This document shows, piece by piece, positions 1 to 9,498 of a stretch of DNA of 64,000 nt. A program made the position numbers and the translations under genes. The notes beneath the pieces are model-generated. The model ran no database searches, had not been told where the DNA came from, and was given only the letters and a program-made list of their open reading frames with translations. Location of the stretch: the NCBI RefSeq assembly GCF_011751885.2, contig NZ_CP061771.1:3162001-3226000 (forward strand). The letters run 5' to 3'. Origin of the DNA: Salinibacterium sp. ZJ450. GTDB taxonomy: Bacteria; Actinomycetota; Actinomycetes; Actinomycetales; Microbacteriaceae. Within the stretch, counting starts at the first letter, position 1; each line of letters begins with the position of its first letter.

Positions 1-35
1 GCCTCGTCAAGGGCAGGATTCATCACGATAGTCAT
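1..35 (-). CDS. 5' end of a CDS running off the left edge
   Basis: An ATG at 35 on the minus strand opens a frame (MTIVMNPALDEA...) that leaves the window. A GAGGAG ribosome-binding site lies about 13 bases upstream, near 50. Only 11 full codons are visible, so the product cannot be named. It lies 130 bases downstream of fgd on the same strand and could be a further gene of that run. Confidence 0.4.
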   Translation of the reverse strand, partial: MTIVMNPALDE

Positions 36-165
36 TGCAGCCAGGTCTCCTCAGTGTGCGGCGAGCACGTTGGCGACGAATCTGAGGGCTCCCAAGGTTC
101 GTCGAAAGATCAGGTAGGGCAAAGGAAACAGATTGGAACGGTCGAGCGACGACCCGCGTGACTAG

Positions 166-1170
166 TTAGCCGATCGCGCGCAGTCTCGGCGCGAGGTCGC
201 TGCGGAACAGGTCGAGGAACCGCTTCTGGTCGTGGCCGGGCGAGTGGAACACCAGGTGGTTCAGGCCCGCGTCCAGGTACGGCTGGATCTGCTCCAACGC
301 CTGGTCGGGGTCGGATGCCACGATCCAGCGTTTCGCGATCTGCTCGATCGGCAGCGCATCGGCCGCCGCCTCCATCTCGATCGGGTCCTCGATCGAGTGC
401 TTCTGCTCGGCGCTGAGCGACAACGGAGCCCAGAAGCGGGTGTTCTCCAGCGCGGCATCCGGATCGGTGTCGTAGGAGATCTTGATCTCGATCATCCGGT
501 CGAGGTCCTCGAAGTTGCGGCCCGCCTTCGCGGCGCCTTCCGCGACCGCGGGCAGCAGCTGCTCAGTGTACAGCTCCATGCCCTTACCCGAGGTGCAGAT
601 GAAGCCGTCACCGGCCCGCCCGGCGTAGCGCGCCACCACCGGGCCGCCGGCGGCGATGTAGATCGGGATGCCGCCCTCCGGCACGTCGTAGATCGAGGCG
701 CCCTTGGTCGAGTAGTACTCGCCCTCGAAGTCGACCCGGTCACCGGTCCACAGTTGCCGCATCAGGTCCACCGACTCCCGCAGCCGCCCGAGGCGCTCCT
801 TGAACTCCGGCCACTCACCGCGGAACCCGGTCGCGATCTCGTTCAACGCCTCCCCGGTGCCCACCCCGAGGATGATGCGGCCGGGGTAGAGACAGCCCAT
901 GGTCGCGAACGCCTGCGCCACCACCGCCGGGTTGTAGCGGAACGTCGGGGTCATCACCGAGGTGCCGATCTGCACCTGCTTGGTGCGCTCGCCGACCGCG
1001 GTCATCCAGGCCAGCGAGAACGGAGCGTGCCCGCCCTTGTGCCGCCACGGCTGGAAGTGGTCGCTGGCGGTGACGCTGTCAAAGCCGTACTCCTCCGCCA
1101 TCACCCCGAGCTCGACCAGCTCACGCGGCGCGAACTGCTCAGCAGACGCCTTCAATCCCAGTTTCAGCAT
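166..1170 (-). CDS. fgd: F420-dependent glucose-6-phosphate dehydrogenase
   Basis: Oxidises glucose-6-phosphate to 6-phosphogluconolactone with reduction of coenzyme F420, supplying F420H2 in the cytosol. The 334-residue product is a luciferase-fold (LLM) protein that I recall as very close to mycobacterial FGD1 along its length, with shared stretches such as [36 protein letters not shown] and [11 protein letters not shown]. Asp37, His38, Trp42 and Glu107 correspond to the FGD1 active-site residues Asp39, His40, Trp44 and Glu109. The start ATG at 1170 has AGAAGG about six bases upstream. It is the last recognisable gene of the etfB-etfA-cytochrome b run, 61 bases after the cytochrome gene. 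It probably supplies reduced F420 to the LLM enzymes further along the window (inference). Confidence 0.93.
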   Translation of the reverse strand: MLKLGLKASAEQFAPRELVELGVMAEEYGFDSVTASDHFQPWRHKGGHAPFSLAWMTAVGERTKQVQIGTSVMTPTFRYNPAVVAQAFATMGCLYPGRIILGVGTGEALNEIATGFRGEWPEFKERLGRLRESVDLMRQLWTGDRVDFEGEYYSTKGASIYDVPEGGIPIYIAAGGPVVARYAGRAGDGFICTSGKGMELYTEQLLPAVAEGAAKAGRNFEDLDRMIEIKISYDTDPDAALENTRFWAPLSLSAEQKHSIEDPIEMEAAADALPIEQIAKRWIVASDPDQALEQIQPYLDAGLNHLVFHSPGHDQKRFLDLFRSDLAPRLRAIG

Positions 1171-1231
1171 GGTGCCTTCTTTCTTGTAGCCGCGTGCCGC
1201 GCGGTAATCAATACTGGCGTGCGAGCCTTGA

Positions 1232-2956
1232 TCAGCGTGCCGTGACCTTGCCGGTGAGCTTCGCGATTGGGGCGAGCACCAGGGGTCTGGCTGCGATCCA
1301 GCCGCCGACGATGATCAGCAGCGAGACGAAGAAGATCCAGAACCCGGCCCAGTTGACCACGTCGGTGCCGCCGTACATGTGGTTCAGGTTCCGCAGCGCT
1401 CCGGTGGCGAACACCAGGGCGACGTGAATGATGATGAACGCCACGAAGTAGAGCATCACCGGGAAGTGGATCGCGCGCGCCCATTCGACTGGGTAGATCC
1501 GGTTCAGTGTCTTGGCGTTCTTCGGCCACATGCCCGACATCCGCACCCCGGTGATGGCCGCCAGCGGGGCTGCGACGAAGACGGTGAGGAAGTACATGAT
1601 CTGTTGCAGGCTGTTGTAGTTCACCCAGCCGTTCTCGGTCGGCCAGTTCAGCGACGCGTACTGCAGCATCGCCGAGAGGGCGTTGGGGAAGACCTCCCAG
1701 CTGGTCGGCACGATTCGCATCCAGTGCCCGCTGGCGAACAGCAACGCGACGAAGATGACGCCGTTGAGCAGCCACAGGATGTCGAGCGACTGGTGGAACC
1801 ACAGTCCCAGGCTGATCTTGCCCTTGCCGTCCTTGGACCATCGCGGTGTCCAGTACGCGCCCGGTCGTTTCTCGGTGCGCACCTGCAGCCCGGAACGGAT
1901 GATCAGCACCATCAGGAACACGTTGAAGAAGTGCTGCCACTGCACCCACGCCGGGAACCCGGGGGTCGCCGTCTCGGGCAGGTGGTATTCGCCGGGGAAT
2001 GCGGTGAGGAAGTCCTGCGTGACCGGCAGGGCCCGGATCCAGGCGGCGGCGACCACCGCGACCATCGCCGCGAACATCAGCGCGAAGCCGCCGATGACCG
2101 CGAAACCCAGCAACTGGCCGCGGGTGTAGGCGCCGAACCGTCCGGGCTTCTGGGCGGGCACCGACGCCGGACGGGGGCGGGCCGGCGGCACGGGACGAGC
2201 CGGCGTGGTCGGGCGTGCCAGCGGTGCGCGCACCGGCCGTCCCGCAGTAGCGACGGGGGCGGGAACGGATGCCGCGGCTGCGGGGGCGGGTGCGGTTGCC
2301 GCGGCTGCGGGTGCGGGCGCGGTTGCCGCGACCGCGGGCGCGATCTCGTCCGGTGCCGCCGGTGCTACCTGTGCCGCCGGTGCCACGCGGGCGGGCGCGA
2401 ACCCGGCCGGCGGCCACGGCTCGCCGTCCTTCACCCGCGGCAAGCCGCGACGGAGCGGACGATCGGAAGCCGCGGCAACCGGAATCCCCGCGGCCGGTCT
2501 TGCGGGAACAACCGGAACCTCCGCGGCAACCGGAGCCTGCGCGGCGACCGCAGCCTGCGCCGCCGTGGTCGGACCCGCATCCGGAGTCGACATGGGAGAC
2601 GCCACCGGCACCGCGGCGACGGATGCCGCCACCGTGCCTGCTGGCGGCCATGGCTCGCCGCCCGGAACCCGCGGCAATCCGCGACGGATCGACTGCAAGC
2701 CCCTGGCCGGTGCGGCGGGCGCAACCGGCTCCGCCACGATCGGCGTTACCGTGGCCGGCGCCATCTCGCTGGGACCGGTCGCCGCTTCTGGAGTCGGCGC
2801 CGGCACGGTCACAGCGGCATCCGCCACCATCTCCCGCGGCTGCTCCGGGGCGACCGCGATGAGCTCAGCGACCGGCGCGTCGCCGGCGGGCGGCCAGGGT
2901 TCACCGCCGGGCCACCGCGGGAGGCCTTGGCGTATCGACCGCACATACGTTGCCAT
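1232..2956 (-). CDS. Membrane cytochrome b with three N-terminal [12 protein letters not shown] motifs
   Basis: 574 residues in two parts. Residues 1-270 are rich in Ala and Pro, apparently disordered, and hold three near-identical motifs of the form R[16 protein letters not shown] at about 9-25, 91-107 and 169-185 (the third has DGE for GGE). Residues 281-557 look like a cytochrome b561/b6-type membrane domain, with hydrophobic segments near 281-305, 341-357, 385-408, 450-470, 495-517 and 535-557. His342, His388, His497 and His511 lie in or at the edges of these helices and are candidate heme b ligands. The start is six bases after the etfA stop, so it is probably co-transcribed with etfBA. 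I infer that it passes electrons from ETF to the respiratory chain; the motifs may be docking sites. No Fe-S or FAD motif is visible, so it is not a classical ETF:quinone oxidoreductase. Confidence 0.8.
   Translation of the reverse strand: MATYVRSIRQGLPRWPGGEPWPPAGDAPVAELIAVAPEQPREMVADAAVTVPAPTPEAATGPSEMAPATVTPIVAEPVAPAAPARGLQSIRRGLPRVPGGEPWPPAGTVAASVAAVPVASPMSTPDAGPTTAAQAAVAAQAPVAAEVPVVPARPAAGIPVAAASDRPLRRGLPRVKDGEPWPPAGFAPARVAPAAQVAPAAPDEIAPAVAATAPAPAAAATAPAPAAAASVPAPVATAGRPVRAPLARPTTPARPVPPARPRPASVPAQKPGRFGAYTRGQLLGFAVIGGFALMFAAMVAVVAAAWIRALPVTQDFLTAFPGEYHLPETATPGFPAWVQWQHFFNVFLMVLIIRSGLQVRTEKRPGAYWTPRWSKDGKGKISLGLWFHQSLDILWLLNGVIFVALLFASGHWMRIVPTSWEVFPNALSAMLQYASLNWPTENGWVNYNSLQQIMYFLTVFVAAPLAAITGVRMSGMWPKNAKTLNRIYPVEWARAIHFPVMLYFVAFIIIHVALVFATGALRNLNHMYGGTDVVNWAGFWIFFVSLLIIVGGWIAARPLVLAPIAKLTGKVTAR
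2402..2932 (-). repeat. Three coding repeats of a [12 protein letters not shown] linear motif
   Basis: Three 51-base coding units at about 2882-2932, 2636-2686 and 2402-2452 encode almost the same 17-residue motif, at intervals of 246 and 234 bases. The separating sequence is low-complexity Ala/Pro coding DNA of lower constraint. Conservation of the units against degenerate spacers suggests that the motif itself is functional. Confidence 0.8.
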
Positions 2957-2962
2957 TGTCCG

Positions 2963-3946
2963 CTACTTCTTCTTCGCGTCGAGTGCAGCGATCAGCTGCG
3001 GTACGACAGTGAACAGGTCGCCGACGACACCGAAGTCCGCGATCTCGAAGATCGGGGCATCGGCATCCTTGTTGATCGCGACGATCGTCTTCGAGGTCTG
3101 CATGCCCGCACGGTGCTGGATCGCCCCGGAGATCCCGAGCGCCACGTACAGCTGCGGCGCCACCGAGACGCCGGTCTGGCCGACCTGGTGCGACTGCGGG
3201 ATGTACCCGGCGTCGACCGCCGCACGGGACGCACCGATGGCCGCGCCCAGGGTGTCCGCGAGCTGCTCGACAAGCACGAACTTCTCCTCGGAGCCCAAGC
3301 CCCGCCCACCGGAGACAACCTTGGCCGCTCCGCGCAGCTCGGGCCGGCTCGAGGCCTCGACCACCGGGTCGAACGACACGATGCTCGCCGCGGGCTTGCC
3401 CGATGCGGTCACCGACAGCATCTGAACGGTGGGGGTGCGCGCCTCGGCGCGGGCGTCGATCGAACCCTGCCGCACCGTGATCACCGGGGCACCCCAGGTC
3501 ACCGCGGAGTCGACGTTGTACGCACCGCCATACACCGAGTGCTGGGCGACGATGCCCTCCGCATCCCGCGAGACACCGATCGCGTCGACTGCCAGGCCGG
3601 ATCGGGTGCGGGCGGCGAACCGGCCCGCGACATCCCGTCCCGCGATCGAGTTCGAAATCAGCACCGCGTCAGGGCGCACCGCGTCCACGGCGGCGACAAG
3701 CGCATCGACCACCGGCACCGTCAGGCTTCCCGGGTCAGCGGTCTCGGCGACGACCACGTTCGCGGCGCCCAGGGCACCCGCGGCCTCCGCCGCGGCAGCC
3801 CCTTCACCGGGTGCGGTCACCACCAGCGCCACCGGGGTGCCAACCAGGGCGGCCGCGCCGATCAGGCCCGCCGCGCTGCCCGCCAACCCGCCGGACGGCG
3901 TGAGCTCGATCAGGACAAGAATGGACTCTGCTGCGTAATCAGTCAT
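2963..3946 (-). CDS. etfA: Electron transfer flavoprotein alpha subunit
   Basis: FAD-binding alpha subunit (FixB family) of the ETF heterodimer, which accepts electrons from acyl-CoA dehydrogenases in the cytoplasm. 327 residues, normal for the family. The C-terminal FAD domain is clear: [12 protein letters not shown], then [23 protein letters not shown] and [21 protein letters not shown]. An in-frame ATG exists at 3961, but GAGGAG sits 6-8 bases before the ATG at 3946, so I take the latter. The gene starts 11 bases after the etfB stop, and its ribosome-binding site touches that stop. The window encodes at least three acyl-CoA dehydrogenases that could donate electrons. Confidence 0.95.
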   Translation of the reverse strand: MTDYAAESILVLIELTPSGGLAGSAAGLIGAAALVGTPVALVVTAPGEGAAAAEAAGALGAANVVVAETADPGSLTVPVVDALVAAVDAVRPDAVLISNSIAGRDVAGRFAARTRSGLAVDAIGVSRDAEGIVAQHSVYGGAYNVDSAVTWGAPVITVRQGSIDARAEARTPTVQMLSVTASGKPAASIVSFDPVVEASSRPELRGAAKVVSGGRGLGSEEKFVLVEQLADTLGAAIGASRAAVDAGYIPQSHQVGQTGVSVAPQLYVALGISGAIQHRAGMQTSKTIVAINKDADAPIFEIADFGVVGDLFTVVPQLIAALDAKKK

Positions 3947-3957
3947 GACTGCGCTCC

Positions 3958-4734
3958 TCACACCAATCGGTTCTGCACGAGGAACTCGGCGAGCTTCTCG
4001 CCCGCATCGCCCTCGTCGACAATCTTCACGCCCGCATCACGGGCCGGCTTCTCCGCGATCGCGATCACGATCGACCGCGCCGACTCCGGATCATCCGGAT
4101 CCACGTCCAGGTCGGCGAGGGACAGCGTCTCGAACGGCTTCTTCTTCGCCGCCATGATCCCCTTGAAGTTCGGGAACCGCGCATCCGGCAGCGCCTCCGT
4201 GATCGACACCAGTGCCGGCAGCGGCGCGCTCACCTGCATCGTGCCATCATCCGTCGCGCGCACCCCGGTCACCGCGTCCGCGGCAATCTCGATCGAGGTC
4301 AGCGACGTCGCCTGTGGCACCCCGAGCAGCTCCGCGACCATCGCCGGAAGCACCCCACCCGTGCCATCCGTGGACAGGTTTCCCGCGATCACGAGGTCGA
4401 ACCCGGTGCGCTGAATCGCCGCGGCGAGCACCTGCGCGGTCAGCCCCAGGTCCGCCCCGCGAAGCGCCTCGTCGGCCACCTGCACCGCCGATGTCGCACC
4501 CATCGCGAGTCCCTTGCGCACCGTCGCCGCGGCGCTCTCCGGCGCCATCGACAGCACAACAATCTCGGTGTCGGCGTTCTTGTCCGCGAACGAGAGCGCC
4601 ACCTCCAGCGAGCGCTCCCCGATCTCGTCGAGCACCACCTCGCCAGCCCCGCGATCCGCGAGCCCTGTCTCCAGGTCGAGCTTGCGGTCCCCGTACGTGT
4701 CGGGGACCTCTTTAACCAGCACGATGATCTTCAT
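3958..4734 (-). CDS. etfB: Electron transfer flavoprotein beta subunit
   Basis: Beta subunit (FixA family) of ETF, 258 residues. The N-terminus [20 protein letters not shown] is typical, as is the later [19 protein letters not shown] region lining the nucleotide site. AAGGAG lies directly against an ATG at 4740 but six bases before the ATG at 4734, which decides the start at 4734; longer in-frame extensions have no homology. It is first in the etfB-etfA-cytochrome b-fgd run and is divergent from a MarR gene, which may control it. Confidence 0.95.
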   Translation of the reverse strand: MKIIVLVKEVPDTYGDRKLDLETGLADRGAGEVVLDEIGERSLEVALSFADKNADTEIVVLSMAPESAAATVRKGLAMGATSAVQVADEALRGADLGLTAQVLAAAIQRTGFDLVIAGNLSTDGTGGVLPAMVAELLGVPQATSLTSIEIAADAVTGVRATDDGTMQVSAPLPALVSITEALPDARFPNFKGIMAAKKKPFETLSLADLDVDPDDPESARSIVIAIAEKPARDAGVKIVDEGDAGEKLAEFLVQNRLV

Positions 4735-4913
4735 TGACATCTCCTTACGCCGCCGTGTTTCCAGGGGCGACTGTTGCAACGTACTCATTCGGTGTATCTA
4801 AAACTCTGAGGTCTCTCGACCGCTCGCCTACCGCACGCGGTCGGCCAGCGTGGCGCGTCACCGTCCGTCCCGCCTGCCCCGGTCGGCTACCGTTGAGCGA
4901 CGAGGAGGAGCGC
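4735..4913. promoter_or_regulatory. Divergent etfB / marR intergenic region
   Basis: This 179-base region separates the etfB start (minus) and the marR start (plus), so it must hold both promoters. The only compact symmetry I see is the 8-base palindrome GTTGCAAC at 4773-4780, in the half nearer etfB. It could be part of a MarR-family operator. I could not place convincing -35/-10 boxes. Confidence 0.4.
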
Positions 4914-5450
4914 ATGGCACGACGCACACCGCTGCAGGTTGACCCGATCGCCGAGGCGAAACGCCAGTGGGCCGAGCATGGCTGGGCGGATGCCGCATCC
5001 GGCATGTCAGCGGTGACATCGATCATGCGTGCCCAGCAGATCATGCTGGGCAGAGTGGAGCGCACCCTCAAACCATTCGGGCTCTCGTTTGCCCGATATG
5101 AGTTGCTGCGGCTGCTCGCGTTCACGAGGGAGGGGCGGATGCCGATGGCCAGCGCCATCGCGCGGTTGCAGGTGCACCCCACGAGCGTGACCAACACCGT
5201 CGACCGACTCGTCCGCGACGGGCTCGTGCTCCGCGAGCCGCACCCGCAGGACGGGCGTGCCGCGCTCGTGTCGCTGACAGCCGCGGGACGCGAGGTCGTC
5301 GAAGCGGCGACGGATGCCCTGAACAGAGACGTCTTCGCCGAGCCGGGACTGACCGAGACCGACACCGTCGACCTCGTGCGCATTGTGGCTCGACTGCGGC
5401 GTGACGCGGGCGACTTCGAGGAGCCCCGCCCGATGCCCGATCCGCTCTGA
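4914..5450 (+). CDS. MarR-family transcriptional regulator
   Basis: 178-residue winged-helix regulator. The region RVERTLKPFGLSFARYELLRLL is the dimer helix entering the DNA-binding domain. MASAIARLQVHPTSVTNTVDRL is the recognition helix, and LVLREPHPQDGRAALVSLTAAG is the wing, with the family's D-x-R signature. The open frame extends upstream to 4734, but GAGGAGGAG immediately before the ATG at 4914 marks the start. Divergent transcription from etfB suggests autoregulation and control of the ETF run (inference); the ligand is unknown. Confidence 0.88.
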   Translation: MARRTPLQVDPIAEAKRQWAEHGWADAASGMSAVTSIMRAQQIMLGRVERTLKPFGLSFARYELLRLLAFTREGRMPMASAIARLQVHPTSVTNTVDRLVRDGLVLREPHPQDGRAALVSLTAAGREVVEAATDALNRDVFAEPGLTETDTVDLVRIVARLRRDAGDFEEPRPMPDPL

Positions 5451-5470
5451 GAAATCACAGCACACTCTCC

Positions 5471-6247
5471 TTAGCCGTGCGTGAAGTTCGGTGCACGCTT
5501 TTCACGGAAGGCCGCCATTCCCTCAGTCTGGTCCTCAAGGGCGAAGACAGCGGCAAAAGCCTGCCGTTCGAAGCGGAGCCCCTCAGCGAGCGCCGTCTCT
5601 TCGGCCGCGTGCAGGGCGTCCTTGGCCGCATAGACGACCGGCAGCGACTTGGACGCGATCGTCTCGGCCACTTTCTGAGCCTCGTCCAGCAGATCGGCCG
5701 CAGGCACGATCCGCGAGACCAGGCCCGCGCGCTCAGCCTCCTCGGCCCCCATGATCCGCCCGGTCAGCACGAGTTCGGCTGCCTTGTACTTGCCGACCAC
5801 ACGCGGCAGCCGCTGGGTGCCGCCGATGCCCGGGATGACGCCGAGGTTGATCTCCGGCTGCCCGAACTTCGCGGTGTCGGCCGCGAGGATGATGTCGCAC
5901 ATCATCGCGAGTTCGTTTCCACCGCCCAGGGCGTACCCGGCGACGGCGGCAATCACCGGAGTGCGCAGACGACCGAAGCCTCCCCAGCCCGCGAACGGAT
6001 CGTTGAGGTACATGTCGGCGTAGCCCATCTCCGCCATCTCTTTGATGTCGGCCCCGGCCGCGAACGCCTTCTCCGAGCCGGTGATCACGATCGCGCCGAT
6101 CGCGGGGTCGACGTCGAAGGCTTGCCCTGCTGCCACGATCTCGCGGATCAGGGTCGAGTTCAGCGCGTTGAGCGCCTCGGGGCGATTGAGCGTGATCCAG
6201 CCGACGCGACCGCGGGTCTCGACCAGGATTGCTTCGTAGTGAGTCAT
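5471..6247 (-). CDS. Enoyl-CoA hydratase
   Basis: 258-residue crotonase-family enzyme that hydrates 2-enoyl-CoA in beta-oxidation. The oxyanion segment (AAGADIKEM) and both catalytic glutamates are present: Glu112 in GGGNELAMM and Glu132 in [13 protein letters not shown], matching the two Glu of rat mitochondrial hydratase. I chose the ATG at 6247 because an AAGGACAG ribosome-binding site precedes it and the longer frame adds no homology. It lies 46 bases after the thiolase and probably closes the valine-degradation operon. Its stop is 20 bases from the convergent marR stop. Confidence 0.92.
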   Translation of the reverse strand: MTHYEAILVETRGRVGWITLNRPEALNALNSTLIREIVAAGQAFDVDPAIGAIVITGSEKAFAAGADIKEMAEMGYADMYLNDPFAGWGGFGRLRTPVIAAVAGYALGGGNELAMMCDIILAADTAKFGQPEINLGVIPGIGGTQRLPRVVGKYKAAELVLTGRIMGAEEAERAGLVSRIVPAADLLDEAQKVAETIASKSLPVVYAAKDALHAAEETALAEGLRFERQAFAAVFALEDQTEGMAAFREKRAPNFTHG

Positions 6248-6293
6248 AGAGCTGTCCTTATGAGATTGGTGAAGAAAAGTTGGGGTGGATGCG

Positions 6294-7484
6294 CTAGAGG
6301 CGCTCGATGATCGTGGCATTGGCCAAACCGCCGCCCTCGCACATCGTCTGCAGCCCGTACCGGCCGCCGGTCGCTTCCAAGTGGGTCAGGAGAGTGCCGA
6401 GCAGCCTCGTTCCCGAGGATCCGAGCGCGTGGCCGAGGGCGATCGCGCCGCCCCACGGGTTCAGCTTTGCCGGGTCCGCGTCGAACTCGTGAGCCCACGC
6501 CAGCGGCACGGACGCGAACGCCTCGTTGACCTCGTACGCGTCGAGATCGTCGAAGCTGAGCCCGGATCGCTCCAGGATGCGACGGGTCGCGGGGATCGGA
6601 CCGGTGAGCATGTAGAGCGGGTCGTCGCCCACAACGGCAAAACTGTGGAAGCGCGCGCGGGGGGTGAGCCCGAGTTCGGCAGCCTTCGCCTCACTCATGA
6701 TGAGCGCGGCGGATGACCCGTCCGTGAGCGGCGACGAGTTGCCGGGCGTGATCGACCAGCCGATTTGCGGGAATCGGGCGACGACTTGCTCGTCATAAAA
6801 CGACGGCTGCAGCCCGCTGAGGCCTTCGGCGGTCGTCGCGGAGCGGATGGTCTCGTCCCTGCGGAGTCCATGCCGTTCTCCGTCGGCACCGGTCACGTCG
6901 ACCTCGATCAGCGCAGAGTCGAACCAGCCGGAGTCCGCCGCGAGCGCGGCTCTCCGGTGCGACTCTGCCGCGAAGGCGTCCAGTCGGTCGCGGTCAAAGC
7001 CCCACTTCGCCGCGATCAGCTCCGCTGAGATGCCCTGGTTGACCAGGCCCTCCGGGTATCGCTCGCCCAGGCGAGACGAGGAAGACCCGCCCCGGGAAGA
7101 GCTGCCGAGCGGCACGCGACTCATCGACTCGACGCCACCGGCGATCACGATGTCATAGGCGCCCGCGATCACGCCCTGTGCCGCAAAATGGGCGGCCTGC
7201 TGGCTCGATCCGCACTGGCGATCGATCGTGGTGGCGGGGACGGTCTCGTCGAACCCGGCCGCAAGGGTTGCCTGGCGCGCGATGTTCATGCTCTGGTCGC
7301 CGACCTGACTGACCGTCCCCCAGATCACATCGTCGATCTGCCGGGACTCCAGGCCGTTGCGCTCGAGCACCGAGGACAGCACGGTCGCGGCGAGGTCGAC
7401 CGGGTGCACGCCGGATAGTGCGCCTCCGGGCTTGCCTCGTCCGCTGGCGGTGCGGACGACATCCACGATGACTGCGCTGGTCAT
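6294..7484 (-). CDS. Acetyl-CoA acyltransferase (thiolase)
   Basis: 396-residue thiolase that cleaves 3-ketoacyl-CoA with CoA (degradative type). The nucleophile is Cys91 in [13 protein letters not shown]; His352 is in [14 protein letters not shown], and Cys382 is in MCEGGG. All three catalytic residues are intact and the length is normal. It overlaps mmsB by four bases, so translation is coupled. The chain-length preference cannot be read from the sequence; FadA5-like steroid or branched-chain thiolases have similar features. Confidence 0.92.
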   Translation of the reverse strand: MTSAVIVDVVRTASGRGKPGGALSGVHPVDLAATVLSSVLERNGLESRQIDDVIWGTVSQVGDQSMNIARQATLAAGFDETVPATTIDRQCGSSQQAAHFAAQGVIAGAYDIVIAGGVESMSRVPLGSSSRGGSSSSRLGERYPEGLVNQGISAELIAAKWGFDRDRLDAFAAESHRRAALAADSGWFDSALIEVDVTGADGERHGLRRDETIRSATTAEGLSGLQPSFYDEQVVARFPQIGWSITPGNSSPLTDGSSAALIMSEAKAAELGLTPRARFHSFAVVGDDPLYMLTGPIPATRRILERSGLSFDDLDAYEVNEAFASVPLAWAHEFDADPAKLNPWGGAIALGHALGSSGTRLLGTLLTHLEATGGRYGLQTMCEGGGLANATIIERL

Positions 7485-8440
7485 GCTGCGCCCTCCCGAA
7501 CCATGCTGCTCGACAACTGGTCGGGCGCCGGAGTGCTCTGCGCGCGCACCGTGTTGATGATTCCCGAGAAGTCCTGCCCTGCGCCGGCGCCGGCCGCGAA
7601 CTCCTTGTAGATCTCGTGCGCCATCAGACCCAGCTTGGCGTCGACACCGGTCAGGTCGATCGCCTGCTCGGCAAGGCCCAGGTCTTTCGACATGAGCGTG
7701 CCCGCGAAGCCGGGCTGGTAGTCGCGGTTTGCCGGGCTGGTCGGCACGGGTCCCGGGACGGGGCAGTTCGTCGTGAGCGCCCAGGACTGGCCGGACGCGT
7801 TGGATGCCACGTCGAACAGGGCCTGGTGGGTGAGCCCGAGACGCTCGCCGAGCACGAAGGCTTCGGCGACCGCGATCTGCGAGATGCCCAGGATCATGTT
7901 GTTGCAGATCTTCGCTGCTTGGCCGAGTCCGGCGCCCCCGCAGTGCACGATGCGGCGGCCCATGGTCTCCAGCAGCGGCAGCGCCTCTGCGAAGTCAGCG
8001 TCGCCTCCGCCGACCATGAATGCGAGCGTGGCGTTCTCTGCTCCCACGACGCCTCCCGATACCGGGGCGTCCAGGCTACGGTGACCCGCTGCCTCCGCGA
8101 GGGCATGCGCGGCACGGGCCTCGTCGACCGCGATCGTCGAGGAATCAACGAACAGGGTTCCGGGCGCCGCGACGGCAAGCAGGCCCGGTTCGGTTTCCGT
8201 TCCCCGATAGGCGTCGATCACGTGTCGGCCGCTGGGGAACATCGTGAACACGACGCCTCCCGAGCCCACGGACCGGACGGCATCCTGACCCGACGCCACC
8301 ACCTCAATACCGGCGGCAGCGGCGGCCTCCAGCGCGGCGGGCATCATGTCGAAGCCGATCACGCGGTGCCCGGCCTTCACCAGGTTTGCGGCCATGGGGC
8401 CGCCCATGTGACCGAGTCCGAGGAATGCGATCGTTGTCAT
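7481..8440 (-). CDS. mmsB: 3-hydroxyisobutyrate dehydrogenase
   Basis: NAD-dependent oxidation of 3-hydroxyisobutyrate to methylmalonate semialdehyde in valine breakdown. 319 residues. It has the N-terminal Rossmann motif GLGHMGGPMAANLVKAG, the substrate-binding DAPVSGGVVGAENATL, and catalytic Lys177 in GLGQAAKICNNM. It overlaps its neighbours by four bases on both sides, between the hydrolase that makes its substrate and the thiolase. A central insert around NCPVPGPVPTSPANRDYQPGF is typical of bona fide 3-hydroxyisobutyrate dehydrogenases. Confidence 0.93.
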   Translation of the reverse strand: MTTIAFLGLGHMGGPMAANLVKAGHRVIGFDMMPAALEAAAAAGIEVVASGQDAVRSVGSGGVVFTMFPSGRHVIDAYRGTETEPGLLAVAAPGTLFVDSSTIAVDEARAAHALAEAAGHRSLDAPVSGGVVGAENATLAFMVGGGDADFAEALPLLETMGRRIVHCGGAGLGQAAKICNNMILGISQIAVAEAFVLGERLGLTHQALFDVASNASGQSWALTTNCPVPGPVPTSPANRDYQPGFAGTLMSKDLGLAEQAIDLTGVDAKLGLMAHEIYKEFAAGAGAGQDFSGIINTVRAQSTPAPDQLSSSMVREGAA

Positions 8441-9498
8441 GCTGTCTCCTTCGACGGTGCGAAATCGGGGATGGTGAGGTCGCCGGCGGCCGGCTCGGCG
8501 AAGAACCGGGCCACGGCGTCAGCTGTGACGTCCGCGAGAGAGGCGGGAGTCCACTGCGGGTTGCGGTCCTTGTCGACCAGCTGGGCGCGGACCCCCTCGG
8601 CGAAGTCGGGTGCCGCCAGCGCGTGCGTTGAGACCCGGAACTCATTGACGAGCGCCTCCTCCAGATCGCCGAAGTCGCGCGCCCGGCGGAGTGACTCACG
8701 TGTGACGGCGAGCGCGAGCGGGGACTTCGCCTGGATGCCGTCGGCGAGGTCGTCGGCACCGGCCTCGCGGAGCGCGGCAAGGATCTCGCCGACAGTGTCG
8801 AGCCCGAACGCCTGATCGATGGCCGGAGTTTGTGCGGCGAGGGGAGCCTCACCCGGATGCTGCGCGAGAGCAGCAATCGCCGAATCGGGATCCTCCGTCT
8901 CGAGGGCCATGAGCAAAGCAGAGATCTGGTCGCTCGGCACGAAGTGGTCGGAGAATCCGACGTAGATCGCGTCGGCAGCGCCGATGGACTCGGCGGTCAG
9001 GCCGAGACGGCTCCCCACCTGGCCCGGCGCTCGAGACAGCAGCCAGCTGGCCCCGACATCCGGAACGAAGCCGATGGTGACTTCGGGGAAGCCGATGCGT
9101 GATCGCTCCGTCACGACGCGATGCGACGCGTGCGCGGAGATGCCGATGCCGCCGCCGAGCACGAGTCCGTCCTGGATCGCGACAATCGGTTTCGAATAGC
9201 GCGCAATGAGCGCATTCATGCGGTACTCGTCGCGCCAGAATTCGGCGGCGGCCGAGCCGTCACCCTCGGTCGCGTCGCGATAGAGGCTCACGACGTCTCC
9301 GCCGGCACAGAGTCCGCGCTCTCCCGCGCCGACGATGGCGATGGTCAGGACACTGTCGTCGCCCCGCCAGTGGTTCAGCGCGTCGGTGACGGCGCGCACC
9401 ATTCCGTGGGTCAGCGCGTTGATCGCGCGTGGTCGGTTCAGGGTGAGGATGCCGAGGCGGCCGGAACGGCCAACCAGGACCTCTGCGTCGTCAGTCAT
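8437..9498 (-). CDS. 3-hydroxyisobutyryl-CoA hydrolase
   Basis: 353-residue crotonase-superfamily protein of the ECH_2 type, which releases CoA from 3-hydroxyisobutyryl-CoA in the valine pathway. GAGERGLCAGGDVVSLY forms the oxyanion loop. The segment GFPEVTIGFVPDVGASWLLSR carries the Glu and Asp characteristic of the hydrolase rather than of simple hydratases. The extra C-terminal domain (about 100 residues longer than enoyl-CoA hydratases) also fits. It overlaps by four bases with both mmsB and the acyl-CoA dehydrogenase gene. Confidence 0.9.
   Translation of the reverse strand: MTDDAEVLVGRSGRLGILTLNRPRAINALTHGMVRAVTDALNHWRGDDSVLTIAIVGAGERGLCAGGDVVSLYRDATEGDGSAAAEFWRDEYRMNALIARYSKPIVAIQDGLVLGGGIGISAHASHRVVTERSRIGFPEVTIGFVPDVGASWLLSRAPGQVGSRLGLTAESIGAADAIYVGFSDHFVPSDQISALLMALETEDPDSAIAALAQHPGEAPLAAQTPAIDQAFGLDTVGEILAALREAGADDLADGIQAKSPLALAVTRESLRRARDFGDLEEALVNEFRVSTHALAAPDFAEGVRAQLVDKDRNPQWTPASLADVTADAVARFFAEPAAGDLTIPDFAPSKETA

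Noticed and set aside
2402-2932. Regularly spaced repeats as a possible CRISPR array.
   Set aside because: Only three units of 51 bases with 180-200-base spacers, inside one reading frame and conserved as protein motif; no cas genes are present.
1379-4414. A continuous open frame of about 1000 codons on the plus strand opposite the cytochrome b and etf genes.
   Set aside because: It is antisense to well-supported genes, has Arg/Gly/His-rich composition typical of high-GC shadow frames, and contains no recognisable domain. Similar long antisense frames at 9504-11885 and 20290-21885 were rejected for the same reason.
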